The notes: generated by a model not told the origin, from the sequence alone. Positions 35,808-47,454 are shown, counted from the stretch's first letter. The stretch: DNA of 64,000 bases from Pseudeuparius sepicola (GCA_963920635.1 OY987308.1:5026225-5090224), one strand, 5' to 3'. Numbers and translations: made by a program.

Positions 35808-36341
35808 AAATTTATTATTGTTAATATCTTTCAATATAATTTCAATGCAGATCATGGTAATTCACAAAAATATTATAATTATATTAATATATTCTATACG
35901 ACCCCGGTTGCCGGGTAAACGGCCATGTAAGATTGGCAATACTGCTTAGCCGGGTCAAATAAATGGTCAACTTTTATTAACGACGATTCATTTGACACTC
36001 AATGTTTGACGTGTGGGAACTTAGGTTATACAGTTCAAATTTGCACTGCAAGTTTGTGTTATTTGAATAGTGTTTTACATAGCAAATCGAAATTTTCAAA
36101 GTATGGAGCAAGGATTTGTGAAGGCGACATTGTTCAATCTGCCATATTATGTGGCTTTGCTTTGCTTTGCCGCCGCGATGTTCGCCCGCTTCGCGGCTTC
36201 ACGTCCGCCCCGCGCCGGATTCGCCGTCCAAATCGAAGCCGTCTCTCCGGTCTCTCTGTTATGATTGTAGAACGTTTCTTTTTAGGTTCTGAATATTTGA
36301 CATTAACAAAAAGAAAACGAAAATATCACTTTAGACATGAA
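35808..36341 (+). repeat. Repeat R, copy 1 (empty site for the Sola-like insertion)
   Basis: A ~534-bp block is repeated in direct orientation at 37942-38281 plus 42242-42440. It contains a GC-rich stretch (36165-36245) and a small frame of uncertain meaning starting MTCGNLGYTVQICTASLCYL. Because copy 2 is split by the 4-kb transposon, copy 1 shows the pre-insertion sequence ctgccatattatgtgg at 36141-36156. Confidence 0.85.
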
Positions 36342-37384
36342 TTTTTGTTTTATGCTTTCTATTTTGCATGCTTTTATAGTAGTGCATATTATTACAACAT
36401 TGTCAATGTGCTTTTTTGTATTTTTATAAATAGGTATGAATGTAATAAATGTGTAAATGAAAACAGTCGCTTCTTTGATTTCTTTACACAGCAATAAGAA
36501 ACAGTGCAAATCCCACCACTGTATAATACGAGTAAAACTGTTTATTAAAATGTCAAAGTGGTATGACGGCATGACAATTGTTCGCTTCCATTTTTCACCG
36601 GTAAAATGCGGTCAAAAATAACGACAAATTATTTTATAATATCTGTAATATAAAAAGGTATCTTATGTTCCAAAATTTTGCATATATATTGCATAAAATT
36701 GGTAGTGAATAGTTCGTTGCATGTGAAATTTAAATTAATGATCATAATGCCCATTTGCGACATTTTGTTAAACCAGGATTAGTTGTAATCCAGGATTATT
36801 ATTTTTATAGAAATGATTGTTAGAACTATGATTTCTATAAAAATCCTGGATTACAGATAATCCTAGTTTAACAAAATAAAGCAAAAGGGCAGTGTGATCA
36901 ATAATTTAAATTTCGCGCTAAATATAATACGCTGGCGACACCTAGCGCCCAATTAAAAAAGTACATTAATTTCCACAACACCCGTTGGAGGGCGCTACAA
37001 AAGTTCTCAGACGATAACATTGAGGTTTCCCTTATATATTTGTATTTTATATGACCATATACCTATAGCAACCACAGGTATGTGAGCTATGGTTGCCGAT
37101 TATATAAAAATTATTCAAGGTGGTATTTTAAAATTTACTCCTACCGTTGACTGAAATATCCGAATATTTCAGTCAACGCTCCTACTGATAAGATGCTTCA
37201 AAGTTTTATATGTTCTAACCGTTTAAAATAGTAATGTAATGTAGGTACCTATTGATCACGCCACCACTTTTTGTTTTCCTTTTTCTTAATTGAGCCGGCT
37301 AGCTGTTGGTTTCGTTGAAAATATCGTGCTAGGATTGAGGGGGAACGGTTGCTGAGGAAATTGAACACGAGCAATGCGTTTTAG
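36341..37384. repeat. Right arm of the ~1-kb inverted duplication
   Basis: Inverse copy of 28360-29410, including the end of the P-like element (37026-37053), the short hairpin (37145-37178) and the longer one near 36765-36880. It is bounded exactly by repeat R on one side and a palindromic MITE on the other. Confidence 0.85.
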
Positions 37385-37941
37385 GGTAAAACTTTCCTTT
37401 GGTGTATGTCTGCCCCGATTTTGTTGAAATTTTGGCTACCCCCCTATTTTCGAGGTCCCTGAACACGAATCTGACCTCAGTTTTCGGCGCTCGGATGTAG
37501 TTTCCGAGAAAATGAATTTTCAAATTTCCTTTGACACCTCGCTTTTCACGGCGATATTTGTAGTTATAATCCGGATGAATTTTTACTGTATGCAGCACAA
37601 ATTGATCACCACCCTATATTGCACCCTTTGCCACCTCGAAACTTCGCGAAAACCCGCGGAAAAACCGAAATTTTGAAAGATTTTTGCCGTGTTGACGCCC
37701 GGCCCGGCCGCTGTTTTCGCCCGACAGGCGGCGCGTTTGAGCTAAATTCATCTCAATTATAACACAAATAACCCTGTTAAAAGTGGGGTGTCAAAAGGAA
37801 ATTTGAAAATTCATTTTCTCGGAAACTTCGGCCGGGCGCCGAAAACTGAGGTCAGATTCGTGTTCAGGGACCTCGAAAATAGGGGGGTAGCCAAAATTTC
37901 AACAAAATCGGGGCAGACACACACCAAAGGAAAGTTTTACC
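37385..37941. mobile_element. Palindromic MITE, GGTAAAACTTTCC ends
   Basis: Inverted arms of about 170 bp, from GGTAAAACTTTCCTTTGGTG through a block with gacctcagttttcggcg, surround a unique middle at 37550-37790. No target duplication is visible, because the flanks (inverted arm and repeat R) belong to different repeats. Its position marks that rearrangement junction. Confidence 0.7.
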
Positions 37942-38281
37942 AAATTTATTATTGTTAATATCTTTCAATATAATTTCAATGCAGATCAGGGTAATTCACA
38001 AAAATATTATAATTATATTAATATATTCTATACGACCCCGGTTGCCGGGTAAACGGCCATGTAAGATTGGCAATACTGCTTAGCCGGGTCAAATAAATGG
38101 TCAACTTTTATTAACGACGATTCATTTGACACTCAATGTTTGACGTGTGGGAACTTAGGTTATACAGTTCAAATTTGCACTGCAAGTTTGTGTTATTTGA
38201 ATAGTGTTTTACAGAGCAAATCGAAATTTTCAAAGTATGGAGCAAGGATTTGTGAAGGCGACATTGTTCAATCTGCCATAT
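37942..38281 (+). repeat. Repeat R, copy 2, left part
   Basis: Matches 35808-36147 almost base for base and is interrupted after ctgccATAT by the transposon at 38282; it resumes at 42242. Confidence 0.85.
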
Positions 38282-38993
38282 CGCACCCTCAATGTAAAAC
38301 TAACATATCTCAAAAAAAAGGAAAAAGTAGATTTTTGATTAATTCATTTCCAAATAGGATTACTAATCAAATGAAAAAGTACCATATCGCGAAAAAGGCG
38401 GGAAATATAAGGATAATAATAAAACAAAATTACTAACACAAACTACGATCAAAATAATTGCAATGGAAAAGTAACACATACATAATTGTTGTCCATAATC
38501 TGCAAAAAATTAGATAATAAATTAATGAAACACCACCACATCAGTCAATGTAGCAGTATTTACCTATAATAAATGCATATTTCCATTTAATTTCCAAATG
38601 TTAGATGAACGCAAAACAAAATATGGCAGTGTTACATTTACATTTAAAGCCATAAATCTAATATATCGGAAGAAATACTAACACAACTCCAAATATGCCG
38701 GTATACGGTTAGACAATTATTACCAAAACACCAATGCAATATTAACACAACGCAAAAAATGTTGATATTCTATTGGTCGCGTGCCGTTTTTAGGCGCGAA
38801 TATTCCAGATAAAACTGGTAATATTTTGGAATACGTTAGTATTGCACTAAAAAGCTGTGCTAAAAGGGTGTTTTGATTTTAGTCGAGATTCAACTTGTCT
38901 GGTGCGACGTGTGTGATCATTCAAAAAGCATCTTGTGTGATTTAAGTGTGTTCTTGTGTTTGTTGTTAATTTGTGGGATTAAAATAAATAACC

Positions 38994-39047
38994 ATGATGT
39001 CAAGTCGCGTTAAAAAGATGTTTAGTAATTTAAAGGAACAAAAACAG
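38994..39047 (+). CDS. Transposase exon 1
   Basis: ATG at 38994 (a second at 38997) in the context accATG opens 18 codons ending at a perfect CAG|GTAAGT donor. This small exon (MMSSRVKKMF and on) lies in phase 0 with exon 2. Confidence 0.6.
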
Positions 39048-39379
39048 GTAAGTTTCTTTCATTTTGTTCAATGTTTTGTTGTAATTTTGCAACGGTGAGT
39101 CGATTTTGAAGTTGATGTGCATTATATTTAGATTCAAAAACAATGTCTAGGGTTTAACAATACTGAAATATTAATTACAAAAGGCATATTAAAGGACCCT
39201 ATGGTCTCTTTTGATTCTATGAATGAAGAATTAACTATGACTCTTTTGGTCATTTTGTACTTTTCTTTTATGTGGATTTTTTTAACGTTTTCACCTCTTG
39301 TGATTTGCTATGCGTTCTTAGTTTTTTTTAAGTTTGCCAGTTTTTTAATATTGCATTAATATGAATGTACTAATTTTAG

Positions 39380-39538
39380 GAACCACGTGAGGTAATCCCC
39401 GAAGTCCAGGAAGTCCTACAAGAAGCCCAACATCAAATATTTTTTTATGAGCCTGTCACTGAGAACGAAGTCACTGAGAACGAAGCCACGTTATGTTATG
39501 ATACTGATGCATGTCAGCTAGAATCCGAAATAGTATTG
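39380..39538 (+). CDS. Transposase exon 2
   Basis: 53 codons between a taattttag acceptor and a GTGAGT donor, phase 0 on both sides. The content is acidic (many Glu) without a recognised domain. It contains a small internal repeat (TENEVTENEAT). Confidence 0.6.
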
Positions 39539-39624
39539 GTGAGTACCTATCTATACCTATGCGTTTTGAATATGAAAGTATAGGCTGTGCCAATAGACCG
39601 ATAATTAAAATAAAATATTTTCAG

Positions 39625-41806
39625 ATGGACCCATCTAATACTAACTGCAATTCTAGTTTTTTTGACATAAATGAAGCCATTATGTCTGCTCCAGTTGTGA
39701 TCTCAGTCGCCGAACATTGTGGAACACTCACAATTCCTAATCTAAACGATCAAAGCAAAAGCTGCATTGAATTATCGTCACCTATTCATGTTGCAACATC
39801 CAACGAAGAGTATGGTTTGTTGCCAATAGATGCCGAACAACCTAATGCTGAAAATGGGAATAACGCATTCATAAATTCTGAACCAATTTTAGAAAAAAGC
39901 CCTATACGTGCTGACACCTCAGACGAAGATACCGAAGATACTGATTATATTCCAGACTCGGAATCAGACGATAGTTTGGGACAAGAAAATACAAACACAG
40001 AATTAATGAATGACAATACCAAAACAGATGAACGTCAAAAATCCAGAAAGAGGAAGCGAAATAAAGAAAACTGGCCCCGGTCAATAAGAAAGCAAAAAAG
40101 AAATTTGGGTAAAAGCTACTTAACATCTAACAACAAAGAAGTCCCGGACCGTTCCCTGCAAGTTCCATGTACTGATAAATGTAAGCAAAAATGCATTACA
40201 AAAATTTCCGAAACATCAAGAATGGAAATTTTAACATCGTTTTGGAAACTGGGTGACTTAACTCGACAAAGGCAATTTATTTGCAGCAATACAGAAGATA
40301 TAAAACCCAAATACAGTTATATAAAAGAAAACAGTCAAAGAAAAAACAATACACAAGCCTATTATTTCCATGTGAATAACGGAAAAATTCGAGTGTGCAA
40401 AAAATTTTTTTATGAGCACCTTAAACATTGGTGATACCATGATTCGTACAGCAATGAGAAAAAGTAATGATAAAAAAATCGTTAGCCCTGATTTGCGTGG
40501 AAAACACGGCAATCATAAAAAGTTAGACCCTGCATTAAAAGCTGGTGTAAGAAAACATATTGAGTCATTGCCGACGGTAGAATCCCACTATTTACGACAA
40601 CAAACAGAAAGAACCTATATAGAAGGAGACTTAACTCTTGCAACTTTGTACCGTGATTACAAGCGCGAATGTGAAGAGTCTGGCAAACCTTTTGTGAAGG
40701 CTTGCATTTATGAGAATATATTTAACTTTGAATACAACATTGGATGGCATAGGCCCAAAAAAGATCAATGTAGTACGTGCGAAAGATTTGCGAATTCTTC
40801 TGCTGTCGAGAAAGAAGAACGTCAAACTGAATACCAGAAACATGTTGCTGACAAAACTAAGTCTAGAGAAGAAAAACAAAAAGACGTGTCATTTGCCTTG
40901 GAAGATCCAACCAGAGTAGTGGCAGTCTACGATTTACAGTCAGTCCTTTCCACACCATGCTCAGAAGTCTCTGACTTTTATTACAAAAGTAAGTTGGCAA
41001 CATACAACTTCACGATTTTTAATATAGCTAACAAAGAGGGTTCATGCTACGTTTGGTCGGAGAATATTGCAAAGCGCGGTGCTACTGAAATTGGAAGTTG
41101 TGTTTTGCACTTTTTAACATCTAATTGCAAAGAGAAGCATGTTACTTTTTACTCGGACAACTGCGCAGGACAAAATAAAAATAAATACATCGCCAGTTTA
41201 TATTTATATGCTACAACCTTTCATGAAATTCGATCTATAACACATAAATTTTTGGTAACTGGTCATACCCAAAATGAGGGTGACAGCATGCACTCTTGCA
41301 TTGAGAAAGAAAAAAAACGTTTGTTAAAGGGTGGTCCTATTTTTATTCCCGCCCAGTGGATTCCCGTTATTCAAGGTGCAAAGAAGAGGGGCAAGCCGTA
41401 TCAGGTAAAAGAAATGGATCAATCTGAATTTTTTGATCTTCAGAAGTTATCCAATGACATAGGAACGAACTTCATCACTGATGTTGAGAGAAAAAAAGTC
41501 AAGTGGACTGAAATAAAAGTTATAATGGTAACTAAAGATAAACCTGATAGTCTATATTTTAAATACGAATATGGGGATGACATTCCATTTAGCGAAATAC
41601 AGGTTCGAAATAATGTGTCATTAAGGTCTGGTAAACGGAACACGAGAAATGTAATACAGTTCGATGGCAAGTTGTGTCCCGCCTATTCGGAAGATTTAAA
41701 AATTTCGAAAAACAAAAAAGATGGTCTTGTGACACTATGCCAAAAAAACTTGATTCCTAAACCCTATCACAATTTTTTCATGAATTTATCTAGTGAATCA
41801 AAATAG
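39625..41806 (+). pseudogene. Transposase exon 3, DDE domain, one frameshift
   Basis: After a tattttcag acceptor, the frame encodes an acidic region, a basic nuclear-type segment (KRKRNKENWPRSIRKQKR near 40050), a CxxKCxxxC motif near 40170 (possible zinc site), then a region reaching IRVCKKFF. At A6T7 (40399-40411) the frame breaks; removing one T would continue into the 464-codon frame that starts at 40412. That part carries the candidate catalytic core: Asp in VYDLQ (residue 174 of that frame), Asp in SDNCAGQN (249) and Glu or Asp in NEGDSMHS (289/291), and a CSTC zinc-like pair near residue 117. I recognise this protein as a widespread insect transposon-derived family, probably Sola. Apart from the one-base shift it is open to the stop. 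Confidence 0.7.
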
Positions 41807-42241
41807 GTATTTTTGATTTTTTACAAAATAGTTTTTTTTATGTTTTAGTACAATGTATTAGTTTATAATATTAAGAGTATTATTTGGTCTCAAATACAGT
41901 TTTTGTAATGTTTGTATCTTTTTATATTACATTCCCTATAAAAATGGTAGTTTTTAGTTTTCAAAACTGTAATACTATCTTAATAATTGCCCAGTGAAGG
42001 AATACCATATCTCAAAAAAATCTATACCTGTTTTAATTCCATACAAAACTATATAAGAAATAATCAATATAATCTCGGCTTATCATAAGTTTTGCTTTTA
42101 CTATAAATTGAGCAATACATCAAACAAAGTTAAATTATTCGTACTGAAAGTTAAACATATTTTATCGCTTTCAAAAGTTTAAAATTGCATTATCTCGAAA
42201 CTGATAATTTTGAGATGTGTTACTTTAACATTGAGGGTGCG

Positions 42242-42440
42242 ATATTATGTGGCTTTGCTTTGCTTTGCCGCCGCGATGTTCGCCCGCTTCGCGGCTTCAC
42301 GTCCGCCCCGCGCCGGATTCGCCGTCCAAATCGAAGCCGTCTCTCCGGTCTCTCTGTTATGATTGTAGAACGTTTCTTTTTAGGTTCTGAATATTTGACA
42401 TTAACAAAAAGAAAACGAAAATATCACTTTAGACATGAAT
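42242..42440 (+). repeat. Repeat R, copy 2, right part
   Basis: Resumes the match to copy 1 (36142-36341) after the transposon and ends at gacatgaatt, the same point where copy 1 meets the inverted arm. Confidence 0.85.
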
Positions 42441-42579
42441 TATTATTCAAACTTTACTATAAAAAGGTAACCAATTTGGGAAAGAATTCACACAACATAA
42501 CTAAATATATTTGATAAAATTAAAGGCCTCACACAATAACCATTATGTGATCTAAAAGGTATATTAATTGATGATTTAC

Positions 42580-42750
42580 CCTCGACTGTATATTGAGCAT
42601 TGCAAATTCTCGAATTCGTCTTATCCTTTCCAGATGAATTGGAAGGGAAGCAATTTGTTCGCTTTTTATGTAGCGCTGAGGCACAACTTCCTTTTTCAAG
42701 ATAATCGTGCTTCCCACAGTTTTGAAGAACATCCAATTCTCGCGCTCAAG
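42580..42750 (-). CDS. Candidate internal exon of an unrecognised gene
   Basis: On the minus strand a long polypyrimidine tract and tttttttag acceptor precede 171 bp that are open in one frame (57 codons, start LERENWMFFKTVGSTIILKK) and end at AGG|GTAAAT. Phase is 0 at both ends. Composition looks protein-like, with a charged helix (HLERIRRIREFA) and PQRYIKSEQ. I do not recognise the family. No partner exons were found nearby. It could be a real host exon, a transposon exon or chance. Confidence 0.35.
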
Positions 42751-42844
42751 CTAAAAAAAAAGAAAAATGTATCTTACTTTTCTTATACAAAAATTATTGC
42801 AATAAAAGTTGCTCGGTTCAAGAGTAAGTAAGAAATTAAATATG

Positions 42845-44447
42845 AAATAAAATTTTGAATTTAAATTAAAAAGAATTGATTTACGAGTACAACAATATAA
42901 ACTATAAATACTAATATTAGTATAAACTTTTAATCTCTGTATGTAATAAAAATTATTAACAGGGGTTATTGTGAAGGTTTATTGCATTCAGGTAGATGTA
43001 GTTTTAAGTAATAACCCCAAGACAGTAAGTAAGTATTAAAAAAAGAAGTAAAAGTGCTTCAAACTATCTATAATAGATAATATGTACAGGGTCATTCAAA
43101 CTCGGCGTCCCAGGCCAATTATGGGCAAACGAAAAGCGAAAAAAAAAATCTGCGTGAGTGGCGTTAAAGGGGCCCAAATAAAGATTAGATCGCAACTAAA
43201 TTTAAAATTTTTGACAAACGATGCTCGGCGTCGCGACGCCCGGTATATTTTTTTTGTAACTAGGTAACATACCTTTTTTATTTCATATTTAGGTAGCCCT
43301 ATTCTTTCTAAGTAACTTTGTCTTGAACGTTTTGTTGGTTTTTTTTTCGTTTACAATTTACAGGCAACAATAGATATAGAGAAAATTAAAGAAGTTAATT
43401 GACATGACTCTCCCATGAAGTGGCTGACAAGCACGAGCGACTGTCATTTGTTTTCCATATATTGACGTAAAGCAAACAATATGTATAATATACTAACAAC
43501 TATTTATTATAGGATATATATCCATATGCATATATATATACAGTGTCCTCCAAAAAGTTCGCAGCATAGGGGGGAAATTTTTAATTAATGACTTTTTTGA
43601 AATTTAAGTTTTGGGGTTTTTGCTTTAAAAAAGATGAAAAACGACCCACTCAAACGTGGTCACGTGACTTTCGTTATCTGTCAAAAATGACATTTAAAAA
43701 AATATATCGCTGAAAATGGGTTTATTTGTTAAAATATCAAAAAGTTTTACTTGAAAAAGTTGTTTCTTTTTCAATTTCAAGTACGTGTACCAAATTTGAA
43801 CGTCCTACTAAAAGATTTAGTTTTTTGACATTTTTTAATATTTATGAAATTTCTGAAAATTTTTAAAACTTGTAACTTCATAAGAACGCTTTTGTATCAC
43901 TAGCTTTATCATTCTATTAACTTTTTATTACTAATTACCGATAAGAATGTGTCTTTTTCAAAAGAAAATGATATTAACGCCTTAAAATTCTGTTATGTTT
44001 GCTGCAAAGTTGATGTACCGTCTAGCATTTAGGATATAAATTTAGTTACATTAGATTTTCGAGTTCTAAATTGATGCCAAAATAATAATACCAAACTATT
44101 TCACGTATCTAACCAAAGTTCTGGACTTTTACGTAGTAACAACTTACCTTTCAGTTAATTATTGTATTCTAGCTTAAAAACCCCTTTTAACTTCCAGCAA
44201 TTTTGCTGGATGAAATTTTACTTAAAATCCTAGATTTAAGTTCATTGAATTTATATGATTTTCAGTATTTTTTGTATTTGGTTTTTAAATAAAAAGAAAT
44301 AAATAACTTTTCTGAGTAAATCACATTTGTTTTAATCCCTTAGTTTTCTAACTTTCTTCCTGCACTTGGTAGTTTTTACATAGGTATAAGAAAAATATAT
44401 GGAATCCACCTCATATTTATAATGTCTAATTGGCTTTTCTTTTCCAG
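42845..44447. other. Intergenic and intron sequence with half-MITE ends
   Basis: Two TA-CAG-type tips occur without visible partners: tacagggtcattcaaactcg at 43084 and tacagtgtcctccaaaaagt at 43539. The last about 150 bp before 44448 match, in inverse orientation, the intron ahead of the A1 exon. Nothing else is recognised. Confidence 0.4.
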
Positions 44448-46062
44448 CTCGGATGGTGATTCCTGTTGCTCAGTTCAACATCAGGAAGGCGACAGCTGGC
44501 TTATAGTCAACCATTGGCCTGATGCAGATGGTGATTTCAAGCAGGCTCCCTGTAATGACTCGCAACATGGGGTTGACTGCAAGTGCCACGAGGAGTTTGA
44601 GATTGAGTACAAATATTCCGAGGACTCGGCTAGCACAGTCAATGAACTCGGTTTGGCACACCACAGGCAGCAGTGTGAACCACAGGTTCTTGTCGATGAT
44701 AAAAGCAATGCTTTTAACTCATTTGAGAAACCCAAGTGTAACTTCCATGATGACACACCATCAATGAAGCCCACTCGCATATTTAACTGCATAAATTGCT
44801 CGTTTCATTCTGCCGCACAGCAGAACTTTTGGAACCATTACGAAGAAACTGGACATGGTAGTAAATGCTCATTTCAGAAGCCGGACGAGTATCTCTGCCC
44901 GATGTGCTCGTTTAGTGCTATCTCAAAACCCAGTTTGCAAAATCATTGTGAGTCAATCCATATTGGTGGCAAAATTTTATCTGGCCATCATGCAACAGTT
45001 CGTCATACTGATCGGGATAAGTTGGGGGATAACTTGACTGCTCAGAATTGCACATTTAAAAAGGAAAATGAGAAGCAACTTGTTCGAGAAAGCAATGATC
45101 CTGAAGAAAATTCTACAATGAGTACTAGTTCAGAGCCGAGTCTGAGATATTCTATCAATGCAACTATTGCTGATAAATCGTCTACTAGGCAGTATACTTG
45201 CTCAACGTGCTCCTTTAGTACATCGAGAAAGGTCACGTTGAAAAACCACGAGGTGCAACATCACCAAAGTAGCCATGACCGCAGACAAAGTAGCACAATA
45301 TCTTGTTCAAAACAGAGCTTAATGCATGTTCCCAAGTATAACTGTACAAAGTGCTCATATACCTCATTGGTGAAAAGTAATTTAAATCGTCATGTTAAAA
45401 TAGTCCATGCTGATAAGTCAAATGCTCCCAAATATTACTGTACAAAGTGCTTGTTTACCTCAAAGTCGAAACGTAGTGCAAATCACCATTTAGAAGTAGT
45501 TCATGGAGATAACTCAAATTGGAAACAAAGTGTAAATAACCATTTAGAAGTTGCCCATGCTGATAAGTCAATTGCTCCCAAATATAACTGTACAAAATGC
45601 TCATTTGCCACAAGACAAAAAGTTTCATTAAGCCGTCATTTAAGAACAATCCATGCTGATAAGTCAAATGCTCCCAAATATAGCTGTACAAAGTGCTCAT
45701 TTACCACAAGGCATAAAAGATATTTAAGTTGTCATTTGAGAACAGTCCATGCTGATAAATCAAATGCTCCCAACTATAACTGCACAAAATGCTCATTTAC
45801 CACAACACGAAAATATTGTTTAAGTCGTCATTTAAGAAGAGTTCATGCTGATAACTCAAATGCTCCCAAATATAACTGTACAAAATGCTCATTTACCACA
45901 AAACAAAAAGATTATTTATACCGACATTTAAGAACACTCCATGCTGATAAGTCAAATGCTCCCAAATATAACTGTACAAAATGCTCGTTTACCTCAAAGT
46001 GGAAACATAGTGTAAATAACCATTTAGAAGCAGTCCATGCTGAAAAATCACTTTGCTCTTAA
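44448..46062 (+). CDS. Family A zinc-finger terminal exon, copy A2 (open)
   Basis: Follows a cttttccag acceptor; the first base completes a split codon, then SDGDSCC. An acidic N-terminal region of about 110 residues with no known domain (QEGDSWLIVNHWPDADGD and on) leads into ten complete C2H2 fingers and one half finger that has lost its CxxC (near 45520). Fingers follow C-x2-C-x12-H-x4-H and are joined by HADKSNAPKYNC-type linkers, longer than TGEKP. A frame starting at ATG 44422 reads through the acceptor, but the matching exon at 5061 fixes the exon start. It ends KSLCS, stop TAA at 46060-46062. It is presumed a nuclear DNA-binding protein; partners and target are unknown. It is the best-preserved family A copy and serves as reference for the frameshifts in A1. 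Confidence 0.85.
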
Positions 46063-46129
46063 ATATAATGTAACGACCCCACCCTCAACTCCCTAAGGTA
46101 ATAATAATAATAATAATAATACCTTACCG

Positions 46130-46760
46130 AACCAACAACGATAAACTACAGAGGTGGTTGGGGAAGCCGCTGCACGGGAGGCATCCTAATGAGGTTAACC
46201 AGGAACATGTCGACAAGTTAGCGTCGAACTATTGGCTGACCTCGGGACGAATGTTCCCCGAGACGGAAGGCTTCCTACTGGCCATACAAGATCAGGTTAT
46301 ACCAACTCGCAACTACCTAAAATTCATTGTAGGAGATGCATCGGTAGTGGATGACAGATGCAGATACGGGTGCCCAACTTCAGAAACAATCCAGCACATA
46401 ACAGGAGGATGTCAGATGTTCGCATCAACGGAATATAAGGAACGACACGATTCGGTTGCCAAGATCTTGCACCAGGAACTGGCGGAAAAGCTGCTGCTTG
46501 TGCAGGCAGAGAGGGTCCCATATTACAACTACACACCTGAGCCTGTTCTTGAGAACAGCAACTACAAGATGTACTGGGATCGTACAGTTCTGACAGATCA
46601 ACGAGTTGCTCATAACAGACCGGACCTTATAATAGTTGATAAAATTTCTAGGCAGACAACTCTGATTGATGTGGCCATCCCGAACAACAACAACCTGCGT
46701 GTGAAGCAAGTCGAGAAGATCGCGAAGTACAGAGATTCTCTAATTCGCACATTTTCGTAA
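46130..46760 (+). pseudogene. C-terminal fragment of an endonuclease-type non-LTR retrotransposon (R2/R4-like)
   Basis: An open frame of about 200 codons starts LGKPLHGRHPNEV and contains TEGFLLAIQDQVIPTRNYLK, a CRYGC...HITGGC zinc-like motif, and RPDLIIVDK followed by LIDVAIPNNNN. This combination (zinc motif then a PD..D/K-like nuclease core) is the C-terminal end of retrotransposons that use a restriction-like endonuclease. A (TAA)n microsatellite lies just upstream at 46100-46123; Dong elements of the R4 clade insert into TAA repeats, but the reverse transcriptase part is absent, so this is only suggestive. The frame is intact to its stop. Confidence 0.65.
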
Positions 46761-46779
46761 TTTATCCTCCCGATAAAAA

Positions 46780-47454
46780 AGTGTTAAAACATGCATTTTG
46801 AGAGGGCGCGTTGTTACTTTTCAATCTATCAATGTAATATTTGACAGAAAATTTTCAATCGTTTCAGTTTCTTGAATCTAGCAGCGAGAAATAAATCAGC
46901 AAATTAATACCTTTCTTATACCTACCATATTCATAGATATAAGTTAAAAATAAATATTAGGTACTTCCATTTTCCACGGTTATTGAAGAATGACGGAAGA
47001 TGCTGGGCTAGAATACTTTTTAAATATTTAGACAAAGACAAAGCTAGGACGTGATTGTAAAGAAGGAAACGAATGCAACAAAGTAGCGGTGACCACGCTG
47101 CTACGTCTCCACCACGTTGCCGGAACGTAAGCGCGTCGTAGCAGTGTAAGTTGCTAGGTGGTCGCCGTTACGTATCTATCACCCTCAAAATGTTCCCCAT
47201 TTTGGTCGCAGGGACGTAATAGGAACGTAGTAATTACGTTCCTATCAGTAGTAATCACAACTTTAAAGTTGCAAACAAAAGTCGCCGGAACGTAACGGCG
47301 ACTAAAAATGCTGCTTGGGTTAAGTAATATCCTCGTCCGTCCTTTATCGACTAGAAACCGTCGACTATCTCGGTCTGCCCACCTTTCTGCATGTAACCAT
47401 GCAATCCATTAGATATTGGTTGCTGGTTGACTCTGTCAGTTACTGAAAATAAGT
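46780..47454. other. Spacer with inverted CGTAACG-type words
   Basis: No gene. Bases 47080-47320 are GC-richer and contain inverted phrases (ggaacgtagtaattacgttcc is a near-perfect hairpin at 47232-47252; gtcgccgttacg and cgtaacggcgac pair at 47160/47300), suggesting an uncharacterised foldback unit. Confidence 0.4.

Larger units (their letters stand above)
38282..42241 (+). mobile_element. 4-kb DNA transposon carrying a spliced DDE-type gene, probably Sola
   Basis: Ends CGCACCCTCAATGT and complement ACATTGAGGGTGCG, with similarity continuing for about 30 bp. Copy 1 of repeat R gives the empty site, showing duplication of ATAT (38278-38281, 42242-42245). A 4-bp duplication, a length of 3960 bp and the encoded protein fit the Sola superfamily as I remember it. 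A 2-bp AT duplication with longer ends cannot be excluded because the junction is palindromic. It carries one three-exon gene. Between 41807 and 42200 there is only AT-rich 3' sequence. Confidence 0.75.

Noticed and set aside
36006..36497. 163-codon frame in repeat R
   Set aside because: The frame crosses the junction between repeat R and the inverted arm, the matching frame in copy 2 is cut by a transposon, and the peptide is not recognisable.
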